Shown: piece by piece, positions 14,109-26,300 of the stretch | Numbering within the stretch: position 1 is the first letter of the stretch | Layout of the letters: every line of letters begins with the position of its first letter | DNA from: Caprimulgus europaeus | Lineage: Eukaryota > Chordata > Aves > Caprimulgiformes > Caprimulgidae | Length of the DNA stretch: 64,000 nucleotides | NCBI GenBank assembly: GCA_907165065.1 | Contig: OU015523.1 | Coordinates: 115,222,246-115,286,245, forward strand | Direction: 5' to 3' | Made by a program: the position numbers and the translations under genes | Notes under the pieces: generated by a model | What the model was told of the DNA's origin: nothing | Seen by the model: only the letters and a program-made list of their open reading frames with translations | Database searches by the model: none

Positions 14109-14600
14109 TTAAAACCTTGGCTATACATCTTATATATTCCCTTAAGGCTTACTTTCGTGAAGACACAGGGAGATGGTGTGTAGGCTTTTCCAGTGGTGGC
14201 TCATGCTCTGACATCCAACCTCAAGTCATGTGGCTGCCACCGTGCCTCTTTTGGGTATTCCCCCCGCTTCTCTGCTGCAATACAGATCCCCATAGCACGT
14301 GGCACTGTCTCTGGATGAAGGCTTGTACCTTGTTCACCAACCACTACTTATCTGTTTTGATAAATTAAGCAGAATAAACCCGACAATTTTAAGATTTCTC
14401 ACTGAAAAGCAGTCTCCATTATTCCCATTACTCCCGTCATTTTTATGTCTCCTTACCATGTCTTCTGGCTCAGGTGAAGGCATAGATATCCTCTCCAAGA
14501 TCTCAAGGACCATGTTAGAAGTCACTGATTATATTTTTTCTCTTGTTTCCTTTTGCTGTCAGTCAAAGACCGGTCACTTCAAAAACAAGACAGAGACTCC
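14109..14600. other. Unique noncoding spacer
   Basis: Unique sequence between two CR1 fragments. The overlapping open frames here (14,117-14,368, 14,299-14,610 and the minus frame 14,334-14,525) have no recognisable motif. Confidence 0.5.
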
Positions 14601-14878
14601 CTTTTTATAAGGAGTCACATGGAAAAGACAAGGGGTAATGGGTACAAGTTACTCCTGGGGAGAGTCCAATCGGACACGAGGAAACTTCTTCTCAATAAGA
14701 ACAATCAGCCACTGGGATAATGTCCCCAGGGCAGTGGTGGATTCCCTAACATTGGACTCTTTTAAGATTTAGCTGGACAGGGTGCTGGGCCATCTTGTCT
14801 AGACCGTGCATTTGCCAAGAAAGGTTGGACCAGATGATCCTTGAGGTCCCTTCCAGCTTGGTACTCTATGATTCTGTG
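14601..14878 (+). mobile_element. CR1 LINE, 5'-truncated 3' end
   Basis: Non-LTR retrotransposon remnant with the element's 3' end to the right. Diagnostic pieces in order are: GACAAGGGGTAATGGGTACA; an AATCAGCCACTGGGATAATG-like segment; CCCCAGGGCAGTGGTGGATT; GGACAGGGTGCTGGGCCATC; and AGGTTGGACCAGATGATCC followed by a TTGAGGTCCCTTCCAGC stretch. It ends in CTATGATTCTGTG, the CR1-type terminal octamer. It covers the last few ORF2 codons and the 3' UTR. There is no intact reading frame. The truncated 5' end without a target-site duplication is the usual CR1 insertion outcome. The wording fits an older CR1 subfamily, but I cannot assign one by eye. Confidence 0.9.
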
Positions 14879-15747
14879 TTTCTGTTTCATTAAGGTATCA
14901 TCCAACCCAAAACTTAAAACATTCAGTTCTTAACAATATAAAAATAGTCAAAATATAAGTATAGGTCTAGAAAAACAATAAGTGGGATTTAATGGCTGTT
15001 ACAGCTTGAGCCAAAAAGACTGAGACGTTTCCATACACTCAATACCATACTGTGTGCTATCAGCCTTCACGCTTGTAAACTTTACTAGCCTGTTTGATTC
15101 TTAATCACCAGCCAACTTGGCAGGCTGCAGTGTCCAGCAGCTATGAAACACATGGGAAAGCAAAGGAAAAGTGGGCTGCTGTCAACTGCTTTAGCTGCCC
15201 TCAAAAAGAGCAAAAAATAACAGACACTCAGTGTTGCATCCTATAACAATAACTGTCAGTAGAGAAGGATGACGAAAAACAAAGGTAAATTTATACTTAT
15301 GGCACGTTGCTTCCTTTTGAGTTGCAAATATAATAATTATACAAGCCCCTCATTCATAAAGATGTAATAATCTGTGGCATTTGTTTTCATACCCTCTGAT
15401 ACTGAAATTTCTTCATGCTGCCATCTGCTTCCAAAGGTCCATCTCCCCACTTCTTTGGACTGAGCAATAGCCTCCTGCTTCTGCAGGCCTTACTTTTCAG
15501 CCAAAATCCAAATTAAACCAAAAAAACCTGGCTAGTTATAATGCTGAGGTGAGGAAAAACCATCTGCAAGCTTTTAAAAGTACACATGTGCACACATACA
15601 CAGATAAAGAAACAATTTCAAAGTGAAAGCTATAATAAGAACAGTTTGCATTAATGTCAGAAAAAACTTATGGCAGGAGGCCTGGAACAACCAACAGCAA
15701 AGGAAGAAGCATATTCTCCATTTCTTTCTTTTCTTTTCATAACTTAG
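14879..15747. other. Unique noncoding spacer
   Basis: AT-leaning unique sequence between the CR1 fragment and the solo LTR. A short CA/TG-rich patch lies at about 15,580-15,605. Nothing else was recognised. Confidence 0.5.
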
Positions 15748-16758
15748 TGTGTTTGGTTTGTGTGTGGGGGGCTGGTTTTGGTAGTAGGGGAAGGGGCTAT
15801 AGTGGTGGTCCCTGTGAGAAGCTTCACAAAGCTCCTCTGGCTCCAAGGTGGACCTGCCTCCAGCCCAAACTGAGCCAATGAGCAATAGGGAAATGCCTCT
15901 TTGAATCAGTATTTATGAGGGGAGGAAGTGGCATGGCAAGGTAGGAGACACCAAGTTTTGAACAAAGAGAGCATCATTGACATTAGGAAGGAGGAGCCAG
16001 GGAGGGGGGCGGGGGGTGGAACAGAGAACCTCAGACACCCAGATCAGCAGGGAGAAGAGTAGGAGGGGAGGTAAATGGGGTTCCTGTGGCTATGGTGGTT
16101 CAATGTCAGAGCAGATACCTACATGTAGGCCATGGAGGACTCCACACTGCAGCAGGATGCTGTGCCCAAGGGCAGTTGCTGACTACGTTGAGTGCTCATG
16201 ATGAGCAAGAAGACTGCAGAGCCAGGGAGAGGAGGTGTGCTGGACTAAAGACTTGTCTCCAACCCATGGAGGTCCCCATGCTGGAGCTGGAAGCTGTGCC
16301 CAAAGAGGTCCATGACTCCATGGAAGGCCTACATTGGAACACCTTGTTCCTGAACTCTTTTAGCCCACAGGAGGGATTTCATGCCAAAAAGAGCAGCACA
16401 GACAAACTGACTGCAACCCCCATTCCCTGTCCCCTCTGTCACTGGCGGGGAAAGAAGGTAGAGAAATCGGGAGCAAAGGGATCTGAGCCCAGGAAGAAGG
16501 GAGGGGTGGGAGGAGAGTGTTTTAAGATGTGGTTGTTATGTCTCACTATCCTACCTTGACTGATTGGTAACAAATTAAACTGATTTCCCTTTGCCAAGTT
16601 GAGTCTGTTTTGTCCGTGACAATAACAGGTGAGGAGTGAGCCCTCCCTCTCCTCATTTCCACCCACAACCCCTTTGTTGTGTTTCTCTCTCCATCCCACC
16701 GGCTAGGGAGGAGTAAGTGAAGGACTGCATGGTCTTAGCTGTGGATGAAACCATCACA
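15748..16758 (+). mobile_element. Endogenous retrovirus solo LTR (~1.0 kb)
   Basis: Complete but diverged long terminal repeat of a retroviral family widespread in bird genomes. From left to right it shows: a TGTGTTTGGTTTGTGTG start; GGTTTTGGTAGTAGGGG; a promoter-like GTATTTATGAGGGG (about 15,910); clustered 'catggagg' and 'gctgtgccc' stretches; a region like TTGATTGGTAATAAATTAAA (about 16,555-16,580, AATAAA altered to AACAAA); AAGTTGAGTCTGTTTTGTCC; and an end at CCATCACA. It starts with TG and ends with CA, as LTRs do. Five bases on each side (CTTAG before, CTTAT after) match at four positions, consistent with a decayed 5-bp target duplication. No internal retroviral region is attached, so it is a solo LTR left by recombination. 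The frames at 15,977-16,201 and 16,086-16,559 (157 codons) lie inside it and are not genes. The subfamily (ERVL- or ERVK-type) was not determined. Confidence 0.8.
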
Positions 16759-18971
16759 CTTATATCCAAATACAGACTTTTTTATGTATTAAAGAAGGGG
16801 GTTTAGCAATTGCTATCTGCTGGGCACAGTCATTTATCCAAGAGATCATGTTGATGTTAGAGGCAGCATTTTCCTCTGGTCTTGCTTCATGGAGGATGGA
16901 AGGCGCCGCTGCTCATTTACTCTCCAGCTGCTGGAGGGAAGAAACTCAGTGAACTGGACCAGAAGCAGAATTAGTTTTGGGATGTTGCAGGAGACATGCA
17001 TTTTTTAACCTTTTTACTGAAAGTTCTTTGCAAAAATGGGGAAATTAGCAAACTTGACTGTGTATAGATCAACGAACACAGCATCTATAACTGACGTCCT
17101 TTGCCGATGGAGACCTGTTATATTAAAATTATAATAAATAATAATATCTGGGGAAGTCAGCAGGTACAATACACAATTATTTCTCTTTGTCTCACTGATA
17201 ACCTGGTGCAACAGAGCAGTGGGGAAGACAGCCCCACCTGCTCAGCGTCCCCCAGGGTAAGCACCACCCTCGTGTCCTATCTGGGCTCACGCCGTGACTC
17301 CCCAAGGGTGCAAAACCCAAGGTGCCGCGCCGCCAGTGACTCTGAGATCAGCGTGAGTCTTCCATTTGGGATTTTTTTTTACTGGAAAGTTTTTCTGAGT
17401 TTGAAGTCTATCGTAAAAGACTGTGAAGAAGACTCAAAAACATGGTCACGGGTAATTGCCAGTGACTCACCTCACGTGAGAGTAATGATGATTATTAGTC
17501 CAATGATATCTTACAACTTTTATCTTCAGCTCCTTTGCTTTGCCAAGGAAAAGCAGATGGTAACTGAGCCTACAACTAAGAAATGAAAAAAGAAAAAAAA
17601 AATACAAACCAACCCTTCAAGACAAATAAGTGCAAACTGACCTACTTTCAAACGTGAGTTTTAAAGAGTTCTGGGGTTTAATTACAGTTATATTAAAGCA
17701 ATGCCTCCTCAAAAACTTCTAAAAATATTAGAAAGGACTAATTTAAAAGCTCAGCAAAACAACAGGCATGAGAAGAGCTGGACTGAACCAAACCATGAGT
17801 TCATTTTTGCTGCTGCTTGGAGCCAGATGTAAGGCTAGGGCATGAGTACAGGGAGACCTCCTGGGGCAGACCTTACCAGCTGCTGGCAACCTAAAATTAG
17901 AGGATTCCTGAGCCATGAGAAATAACTGTTTCATGGTAAATAATAGCTCTCCCATTTGTTTGCTCTGAACTCTCATGCCTGGTTATTTCATTTGACATCC
18001 CTAGACCTTTTAGCAGCTGCACCCACAAAAAAATCACTCCTTTCCACCTTCTCTTTTGGCCACTTCAAAGCCTTCACACCTCTTGCATTTCCACCCTCTC
18101 TCACCACTCTACAAGCTACAGTCCCCGTCCATTTAATCTCCTCTCACACAAAAGCTGTTCCACGAATGTGAGCATCACTGTTGCCTTGCCGCAGCTCCCC
18201 CACTGCCACATCCTTTTGATCTAGTGACGGGTGTATTTTCACATGCATTTTGTATTTTTTCGGAGTCTCAGTGTCTTGGATGACTCAGCCTCGCATGGTG
18301 CACACAGACGTTTGTATCCAGACACACACTACAGAAGGGGAATGTGCGCTTCCAGTCCATTCACCGGTAATGTACACGCTGTCGGCTGCGGGACTCTGCT
18401 CCTCTGAGCTTTGCCAAACTTAAGTGATTCAGAATTTAAACTTTCATACTGGAGACCTATCTCACAGCAAATTAGTTATAATCACTCTTTATTTTAGCAA
18501 AACCAGCTAATAGTTTTCTGGATGGAACACTCTGTTTTGCAAATTTGGTGAGGGAAATCTCAGTTTTCATGGGATGTGTAGAGGTGCATTTGTGTTTGAC
18601 TTGTCAAGATGCTCTTGACTTCTCAGCTGCAGATTCAGGGTGAGGTGTCCCTGTAATTGCTGCTCCGACAGCAGCAGGGCCCATCACTACACGGGAGGGT
18701 AGTGGTGGTTTTATATGTTATAAGAAGTGGTGTATAATCAGGAAAGGGAAAGCTTGGGAGCACTGGATTGGAAAGACAGGGATGGACTAGGACAGACAAA
18801 TGAGGCTGGGACAATTAAAGGTGAAGGCTGTCGTAACTCCATCATCTAAGACAGAAATCCAGAAATCTCAGTCTCACCACTTCAAAGTGCCTGCAAGTAT
18901 CTGCAAAACTCACAGGAAGGTGGTCTTCTCCCACTGCTAGCCCTGCGATGCTTTTCAAACACATCAGGGAG

Positions 18972-18972
<1 letters not shown>
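16759..18972. other. Unique noncoding DNA
   Basis: The stretch 17,215-17,350 is more GC-rich than its surroundings (it contains GCGCCGCC) and lies within a 161-codon + frame (17,101-17,586) with no recognisable domain. A CACGTGA E-box-like word lies near 17,473. The stretch 18,290-18,420 is also GC-richer with several CpGs. No gene is supported. Confidence 0.55.

Positions 18973-19027
<55 letters not shown>
18973..19027. repeat. (AAT)18 microsatellite
   Basis: About 55 bp of uninterrupted AAT units, probably length-polymorphic. It runs directly into the 30-bp tandem duplication on its right. Confidence 0.97.
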
Positions 19028-19028
<1 letters not shown>

Positions 19029-19078
19029 CACTAAGAATTATAAGATTGATAATAATACCACTAAGAATTATAAGATTG
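19021..19078. repeat. 30-bp tandem duplication
   Basis: A 30-bp unit beginning AATAATACCACTAAG and ending in AGATTGAT is repeated directly (19,021-19,050, then 19,051-19,078 without the last two bases). The first bases of each copy are AAT units, suggesting slippage or unequal exchange at the adjoining array. Confidence 0.95.
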
Positions 19079-22000
19079 CAAAGTCAAGCGGTCTAACTAA
19101 ATGCCAGAAGTTGCCATCATACAAAACTTAACTCATTCCTGCTTCACACATTTATTTTTTTCCAACAGCTTCTGTCTTGCTTTAGGCACCAGAATGTGAG
19201 TCTGTTCCTAGACTTGGGTCCCACAATATCATCCCTCCATAAACATACGTGTTCCCTCACCACACACAAACTCAGTTTAAATTATCAGCACCATAATTCA
19301 TTCTGTTCATTGCCTGGCACACAAAGGCATCCTGGCTCCTATCCATATACAAAGGAAAAAATAACAGGAAGAACAACAGGAAAACCTTATAAATCCTTTA
19401 AATATTGTCTCTGGGTGAGCAGACACCAGTGTGGTGCTACAGAAGGATGTAGAGGAGGAGGAGCAGCATGCACACACACATGCACAGAGCTCCAGGGAAA
19501 GGCTTGCCCACAGGACCCGGCATTAGAACAGGCAAGAAGGCCAGGAAAGTAACTCTCTACAAAGCAAAATGTACGTCAAAAGCAAGACATCACTTCTGCC
19601 ATGGCATTTCAATGTTGTTGTTCCCAAGTTTCAGTTATTTTCCTCTCTCTTTTGAAAAGCAGGAAGACATGAGGGATGTCTTCTATAAAATGCTTGTGTG
19701 TCCTATACTGAGGGGAATATTTGCACTTTAAAAATCGTGGTAGTGTTACTGGGTTTGCTTGAACTTCGTGGTGCAAAGCAAATGGGAATCTCTCAAGAGC
19801 TTCAAGACTCAAATAAAATTCCATTAGTTTTCAATTAGCAGTTTGCCCACGTACAGGCAAAATAAATTGATTTAGCACCTTAGTCCTGAGATACCAAAAT
19901 CTAAATTGAGGGTTTTTTCTTCCTCTATTGTATCCTGTCTGCAAATATTAGTTACCATAACAGAATATCACGTAAATCAAATAACCGCCTCTTTTCCATA
20001 ATCATGCTGGCAGCTGCAGTGTCATGTTTCAATGGCTATCCACTGGAATTCATTAAGAAAGCATTATGTATAGTAAATTAAAATGCAGGGTCTATGATCT
20101 GCAGACAAAAGGATGACAAAGCTTATCAAATGTGTGCTGTGGACTTCTCATTAACTCGAGGCTTTAAACAGCATTGTCCTCTCTGAGCAGGTTACTGTGC
20201 TCGAGCATCTTTCTGCTTGTAATGAGCTGCCTGTATCTGGTCTCATGGAAATTGCTCTGAAGAAAAAACTGAGTTTCTAAATCAAAGTAAGAATAAATTT
20301 TGACTGAGATGAGATCGCACCCTGAGTCAGCTACTAGAAATTCGGTCACTGCCATCCACCCATTTGGAAAGCTCCAGCAAATAATTCAACTCACGGCAAC
20401 GGGTGCTAAGCAGAGATGAGCAGTGTTTGTGAGGACTTGGATTTGCAACCCCTCCTAACTTTGAGAAAGGAAGAACTGTGGCATGGGAGCAAACACAAGG
20501 ACAGCCTAGAGCCCGATCCCACCAAAACCTCTAGTAAACCTCCCTGGGTCCATAGAAGGGCTTCTCCTCCATCCTCACAGGGGACTGTGACCAGACACCA
20601 TCCCTTTCTGTTTGCAAGACAATGGGATTTGTTCTCTCTGTGTCTCCTTTCCCTAACATAGCTCTGGGCATCGCACTCCGGACCCTTCAGCAGCACTGAA
20701 TAGATGCTGGAGGCTTTCAGAGCAACATGGAGATGTTAGTCATACACTGCACAGAGTTAATTCCTTAAGCAAATCAAATCTCATCCTTGTCTTATAAAAT
20801 GTCACGGGTTAGTTCCATGCACCGTGGCAGTCTTATGTTTTTCACTTTGATTTTGTGTTATGGGTGATTGTCTTTTAGATTATAGATGATGCAGAGAGCG
20901 TGTATGCCTCACAACATGGTAAGCTATTGTGAAAACAACCTGAAATCCCAACAGCTGCCACAAATTTACACAATTTTAACACAGGGATGCACAGAGCATT
21001 TGTCAGTGCGGCTGACAGATGCGTAATTAGCTTTGCCCATAAGCTTTGCCATAAGACCGCTGGACTTGCACTGAAGATGACAGCGCAGACAACACTGGTG
21101 TGCTTCAGTACATCTCTGATTTCCCCAATGACAGCTCTCTTCAAAGAACATCATTCATTCACCAGAAAATTAAAAAAAAGACACATCAACAAACTGCCCA
21201 GGCCTTGGCAAGTGCTTAATTATCTACAACCTTTTTAATACAACTAAGGGCATCAACATTAATGCTCCTTGCTTCATCCCCCAAAAGAAAAAGAAACTAT
21301 TTATTGGAATTAGTCATTGGAAATTCATCTGGGCTGCAAAACTCATGAACAGAAAAAGGTAGGGAAGGAATAAGTGTTAGGGACAGAAAAGCTAATAGCT
21401 GCTGTTGTAAACATTAACAAGGGAACATGCCTTAGACCTTAACTGAAGGTGAAAGTTTTCTATTTTCAGTAGATGTTTCTATCTATTTTCAATACACCTG
21501 AGTAATTTCTTTCTGTTACTTTCCAATGCTAGGCATGCTGACAAGGAGTGCTTATGTAAAATACAGCACAGCAGTAGGAGAAATAGCACATGGCAGTGTC
21601 ATGTCTTAAAACCACTCAGCAGTTTGGTGCCTGTTCAGATGCCAAGACAAACAGAGGTTTCCTTTTAGAGAGCAGCCACCACAATGCCCACGAAGCAATC
21701 TCCAGGAGGACCAGCTTCCAGCTCCACCAGCCTTCCCAAACCTGGATAAAGACACTGGCAACACAAATATATTCCTGTGGTCACCTCATTTCCATGTGCT
21801 TCTGCGTCCCTCCTGCAGGCTCTGCATTGCAGGTAGGTCACCAGTTGATTAAGCCAACTGGGTGCGGACATCCAAGTAGCTGCCTGAGCTCTCCCTGTTT
21901 TCCACCACTGGCTCTTCAAAAGAGCCTGACCAGACCTGCTGCTGCAGTGAGGTACAGCCAGGTGTCCTCCTGCATCACCTTGGACTCTCTGTACCTCTGT

Positions 22001-22187
22001 GCATGGAGCACCATTAACCACAGGATGGACCTTCCAGAGCCCACCTACACCAAGTCTTGCAGTATTAAAATGAACAGGCAGAGATGAGATCGCAATTAAT
22101 TTAAATTTGCTCCTAAGTCCACAGCATTGGTATTTATCAAGCATTTCTGTTCAACATAAAGGCACCAGAGGCTCTCAGGTGGAGGAT
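19079..22187. other. Unique noncoding DNA
   Basis: Contains a possible conserved stretch at about 20,160-20,400. It also has a pair of overlapping long frames on opposite strands, 21,590-22,087 (+, 165 codons) and 21,665-22,144 (-, 159 codons). Neither resembles a known protein. Long opposite-strand frames over the same bases usually mean locally few stop words, not two genes. Confidence 0.55.
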
Positions 22188-22229
22188 GCTGAGCAGATGC
22201 TCCCTTGCGCTGAGCAGATGCTCCCTTGC
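22188..22229. repeat. 21-bp exact tandem duplication
   Basis: GCTGAGCAGATGCTCCCTTG plus a C occurs twice without a spacer (22,188-22,208 and 22,209-22,229). The two copies are identical, which suggests a recent event. Confidence 0.97.
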
Positions 22230-23249
22230 CACATCCTGCACACTATAGGAGGTGGTGGGACAGGGCCATCTACAGCCTTTGTAGCCCCCAACTCCTCTGC
22301 CATAAAGCCAAAACTGGAATCCTGAAAATTATCAGAGTCCTCCTGGAATCAAACTTCTACAATACCGTGCTGTGTGGCCAGAGACCACGTTTGAGTCTGT
22401 CAGTCCACCCTAGAGGAAAGGGCTCTGGTCAGACCACATCAACTCTTCAAAACAATTAGTGCCTAAAGACTCATAAAGTCTAGCTCCTCAATGCCATCTA
22501 AAATTATTTAATCATATTATTTTTTTCCCTTCCTTTCTCCCCCCCCTCTCTTAGTTTTTCTTCTATGAGACTGGGAAAGTCTTTCCATTTATTCACATAC
22601 AAGGCAGATAACAACATAGCCAGAGCAAGAACAAGAAAAAGAAGTTTAGAGTCCCCAAGATTTGCCAAATGAGTGAAGTTTATACAAGCATTATAGTCTT
22701 CTCCACTGCACACAGATGCGACTGAGAAAGTGGAGTTGTTACTGCTCTTAAATACTCATAGGATATTGTTTAATATTAACTGACAGCATCGAGGCTACAA
22801 GACTCTACAGAAGCAAACACAGGAGAAACCTGGTGATCTGAGACCCCGTTCCTGCAATGTGGCATGTGCTGAACAATTCACATGCTGCATAACCTTCCTA
22901 GAGGTTTTTACCTCATGCCTGAACTGAGCCAAAAGATTTGGAAAATATCAGTAATGGGGATAGTTTTAATGCCAATAACACTGGAAAAACATAGAAAATA
23001 CTGATAGCTTAAAACTTACAGGCAGTAAAGGCCATTAACATAGCAGGACAGAAAACAGGCAGGTTTCCCAAGAAAATAGTTTTGATAGGATGGGCAAAAG
23101 AAACATTACAGATGGCAAAGCTTGGTCAGCACCTGGTCAGCCTCTGAGTCGAGAGGCTGCATTTTTACAGCGCTAGCAAGTTATGAACATCCCTGTGCCC
23201 GAGTCAGGGGTAGAGAGCTGAGCAATGCCTAAATGCCAGTGCTGCTCCT
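22230..23249. other. Unique noncoding DNA
   Basis: No gene or repeat family recognised. A C8 run lies in a pyrimidine-rich patch at about 22,511-22,550. Confidence 0.55.
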
Positions 23250-23336
23250 GGGGAGGAGGAGGAGAAGGAGGAGGAAGATGAAGAGGAGGAGAAGAAGAAG
23301 GAGAAGGAGGAGAGGAGGAGAAGAAAGAGGAGGGGA
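23250..23336. repeat. GGA/GAA purine tract
   Basis: Almost 90 bp of GGA, GAA and AGG units with a single interruption (ATGAAG). The + strand is nearly pure purine. Mirror-symmetric segments could form triplex (H-DNA). The open frame at 23,233-23,478 with poly-Arg is a product of this repeat and is not a gene. Confidence 0.95.
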
Positions 23337-26300
23337 GCCCATCCTGCCTGGAACTTCATTGGTGTTCAACATAGTGGTCAACCTTTACTCTGGGGCCTCC
23401 AACAGAAGCAATGTCCTGCTCCTCACATCACTCACCTGCCCAGGACCCCCATCCAGGCTGCTCCCTGGGGAGGACTGAAAGTTGCAAACATCTACCCAAA
23501 ACACAGACATACGCTCCTGTCATGACACCCTTAGGAAGACCAAAGAAGAGGAAAGAAATGGCTTTAGATACAGGGATGGGATGAACTCAAGGATACCACA
23601 TGTGTTTTGAGATCTGACGCAGATTTTTCAAGTCTTTGTGCATTTCAGGACATAGTTGAGTGTGTGGCTCCCTGTGGATGGGGCACTGGTGTTTGGTACT
23701 GCTCATCAGACATATAGAATGGGGCCCATTCTACAGAATAGAGTCAGTCTCCAGCCCAACCTTCCCGATAGAGTAAATATTCAAAACAGTAAAATCACTC
23801 AGTACTAATCTGCATAGATCTCCTTGCAGAGCTAAGGAGACTAAAGCAAAGCTGAGCTGAGTTGTGCCATCAGACAATGATGACACCACTGTACCTGAAG
23901 CATTTTATTAGTTTTAATACTAGGTCATAGCAGGCAGACTTTAAAAACATTTAGTTGTGGGGTTGCTTTGCTTTTGTAAACATTTCCTTTTTTCTTATGG
24001 GTGTCACTAGATGGCAGAGCCCATCACTGGTCTTCCTAATGACACATTCCTACAGCTTTCAATATCTGGATTTCAATTAAGCTGTAAATTCCTCGGGTTT
24101 TCAGTGGCTATCTCTGGGGTAATTACAAAATCAATGTCCTTTAAAATAAACAAAGCAAGCTTATAGGTTAATGATATGAATGATCGACCCATCTTGATAC
24201 ACTTCATATTTGGGATGATGACATAAATTGACCCTTCAATTAAAAAATAACATGCCTGAAGATGAAGGAGTCTCTGAGAAGACACTACTTGGTGTTACAA
24301 GTGACCCTAAGGTCTGAACCTCCCCAACTCTCTATGGAGCAAAGGCAGCCAGAGAGTCCAAGCTCCTTGCACTGGGAAGCTTTGCATTACCAATGCAAAG
24401 CAAAACACTCCAGCCTGGATGGTTAATCTGCAGCTCATTTATAGGCTGAATTTATCGACTGCAGGAGACGAAAAGGAAAACTCACCAGCACCACAAAACC
24501 TGGGAAGCAACCTGCACAAATCCCAGAGTGAAAAGTTTGCAGTGGCTGTGTCCTGCCATTATTTACAACACCTAGGCTGAAAACAGGTTTTAACAAAACT
24601 CTACTTTATTGTGTAAGACTTATTTAAAATATGAATAATATGGAGTACACTTAGTCAAGAGACCAAACCACATCCTTGGCAAGTTTGAGCATCCACAAGA
24701 AACCCGCCCAACACTTGGAGGAGGACCTTGAGTGCAGGACTGAATGTCTCCTCTGGCTTCAAATTTGGTTTCCAGCACAGGGCCACAATTGCCAGTCACT
24801 CCAATATTAATATGCACACGGAGAGACACACAGAGGTATGAGATACATATACACATGCAGGAACAGAAGAGAGCAGCTCAGCCACCAACAACTGCTAGGA
24901 ATGACGCATTGCTCAGCAATGGCAGACTCCTGCTGTGCACATCTCCGAGTTGTTTTGTGTTTGTTTCTATCTATTTTACAGTAAATGTTCCCCTTCATAA
25001 TATAATTTACTGTAGGAAGCTATCTATCAACTGGTTGTTAAAGCTCTCAGAAAGAAAGACAGAGGCAATCGTTTTGTCAGTCAGAGTTCAGATGGAAAAT
25101 TTTGTCTTTCCCCTCCGCCCCAAAAAAAGGAGTTTACACAGCTTGTGGAAAATTGTTCTCCAGGAAATTATATCTCTGTAACACCTTCATCCTATTAGTC
25201 TACTTGCCAATTACTTCCCTCCTCATGATTACAAAGTGTTCAGAGAAATGAACCAAGCTGGAAAAGCGACATATGCCTGCTATACGTGATAGCCCATCAT
25301 TACCCTGCTCGTGACAAGCCAAAGCCCTCATATTTCAAGAACTATTCCTTTTTTTTTCATAAACACTGCCTGCTGGGATAGTTAATTGTGCCAAACCCTC
25401 CTTGCTCCCCAGGGCTGTGGACAGTGAAGGGGCTCTGGTGGGACAAATTCTCCTTCCTACCCCCAGACGCCGAGGGCTGTCGGGAAAGCTCTGCACACCA
25501 GGGTCTTCTCACATTGGTGGTCCTTATTTTCTCCATAGCAAAAGCAAAAGGGTCCCAGGGAATCCAATCATCCCTTAAAGCCCATAAATTTTAATTAATG
25601 TTTCTGGTGTCAGTGAAAGTAGCACCATACTTAAATCCAGGGATTACAGACCCAGTGCTGAGTGACCCAGCTGAATCCAGCAACGTACACCACAACAGAA
25701 GCTCTAAGAGCCTTAAGAGACACCTGGGACAGAAAATGCACCTTTGAAGTCCAATCCTATGTGGCCCCTTAAGAATGCCTACATTGAAGCCTTCAGGATA
25801 TGACCAGAATCAGTCAACAGCAGAAACAAATGGCAATATGAGACCAGTGATCCCAGTGTATCTTTGCTGGATTTGGCTCTAGTGGTCAGCATCACAAGTG
25901 CCCACATCAATAACCATATGAAAAACGGCAGTTCCAGAAAAAAAAAAAAAGTCAGCTGTGCCACTGACTTGATCTTTCTCTCTCCAGCAAATGCTGCTCC
26001 AGAGTATTACTTTAGGACTATTTAATTCTAAGTGCTGGCTTTTGATTTCATTTGTCCCAGAATTTCTTTTATTGCCTGAGGAAAGGCAGCTCTGGTCACT
26101 GAGTGCATCCAGAGCTGTCATGTGGTTATCTGCTGGAGAGAATTTTGTATCTTTAACCTTTCTCCTGTTTTTTTTTTTTTTCTTTTCCTTTTTTTCCTTA
26201 TATTCAGCTCCTTCACAGGGTTCATCAGAAAAGCCTAGTAGTGATAATTAAGCATGTAAATCGCCTTAGCAAACCAAAATGAAACAGCTCTTTGCATATG

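Noticed and set aside
16086..16559. 157-codon + frame
   Set aside because: It lies wholly within the solo LTR at 15,748-16,758. LTRs of this kind carry no such gene and the frame matches no retroviral protein.
17215..17350. CpG island or promoter
   Set aside because: It is only mildly GC-rich with few CpGs over about 135 bp, well short of an island.
18973..19078. CRISPR-like regular repeat
   Set aside because: It is a trinucleotide microsatellite plus a two-copy tandem duplication without spacers, in a vertebrate genome.
21590..22144. Opposite-strand frames of 165 and 159 codons
   Set aside because: No domain was recognised. Simultaneous openness on both strands points to locally few stop words.
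23233..23478. 81-codon frame with a poly-arginine run
   Set aside because: It is the translation of the GGA/GAA tract. There are no flanking coding features.
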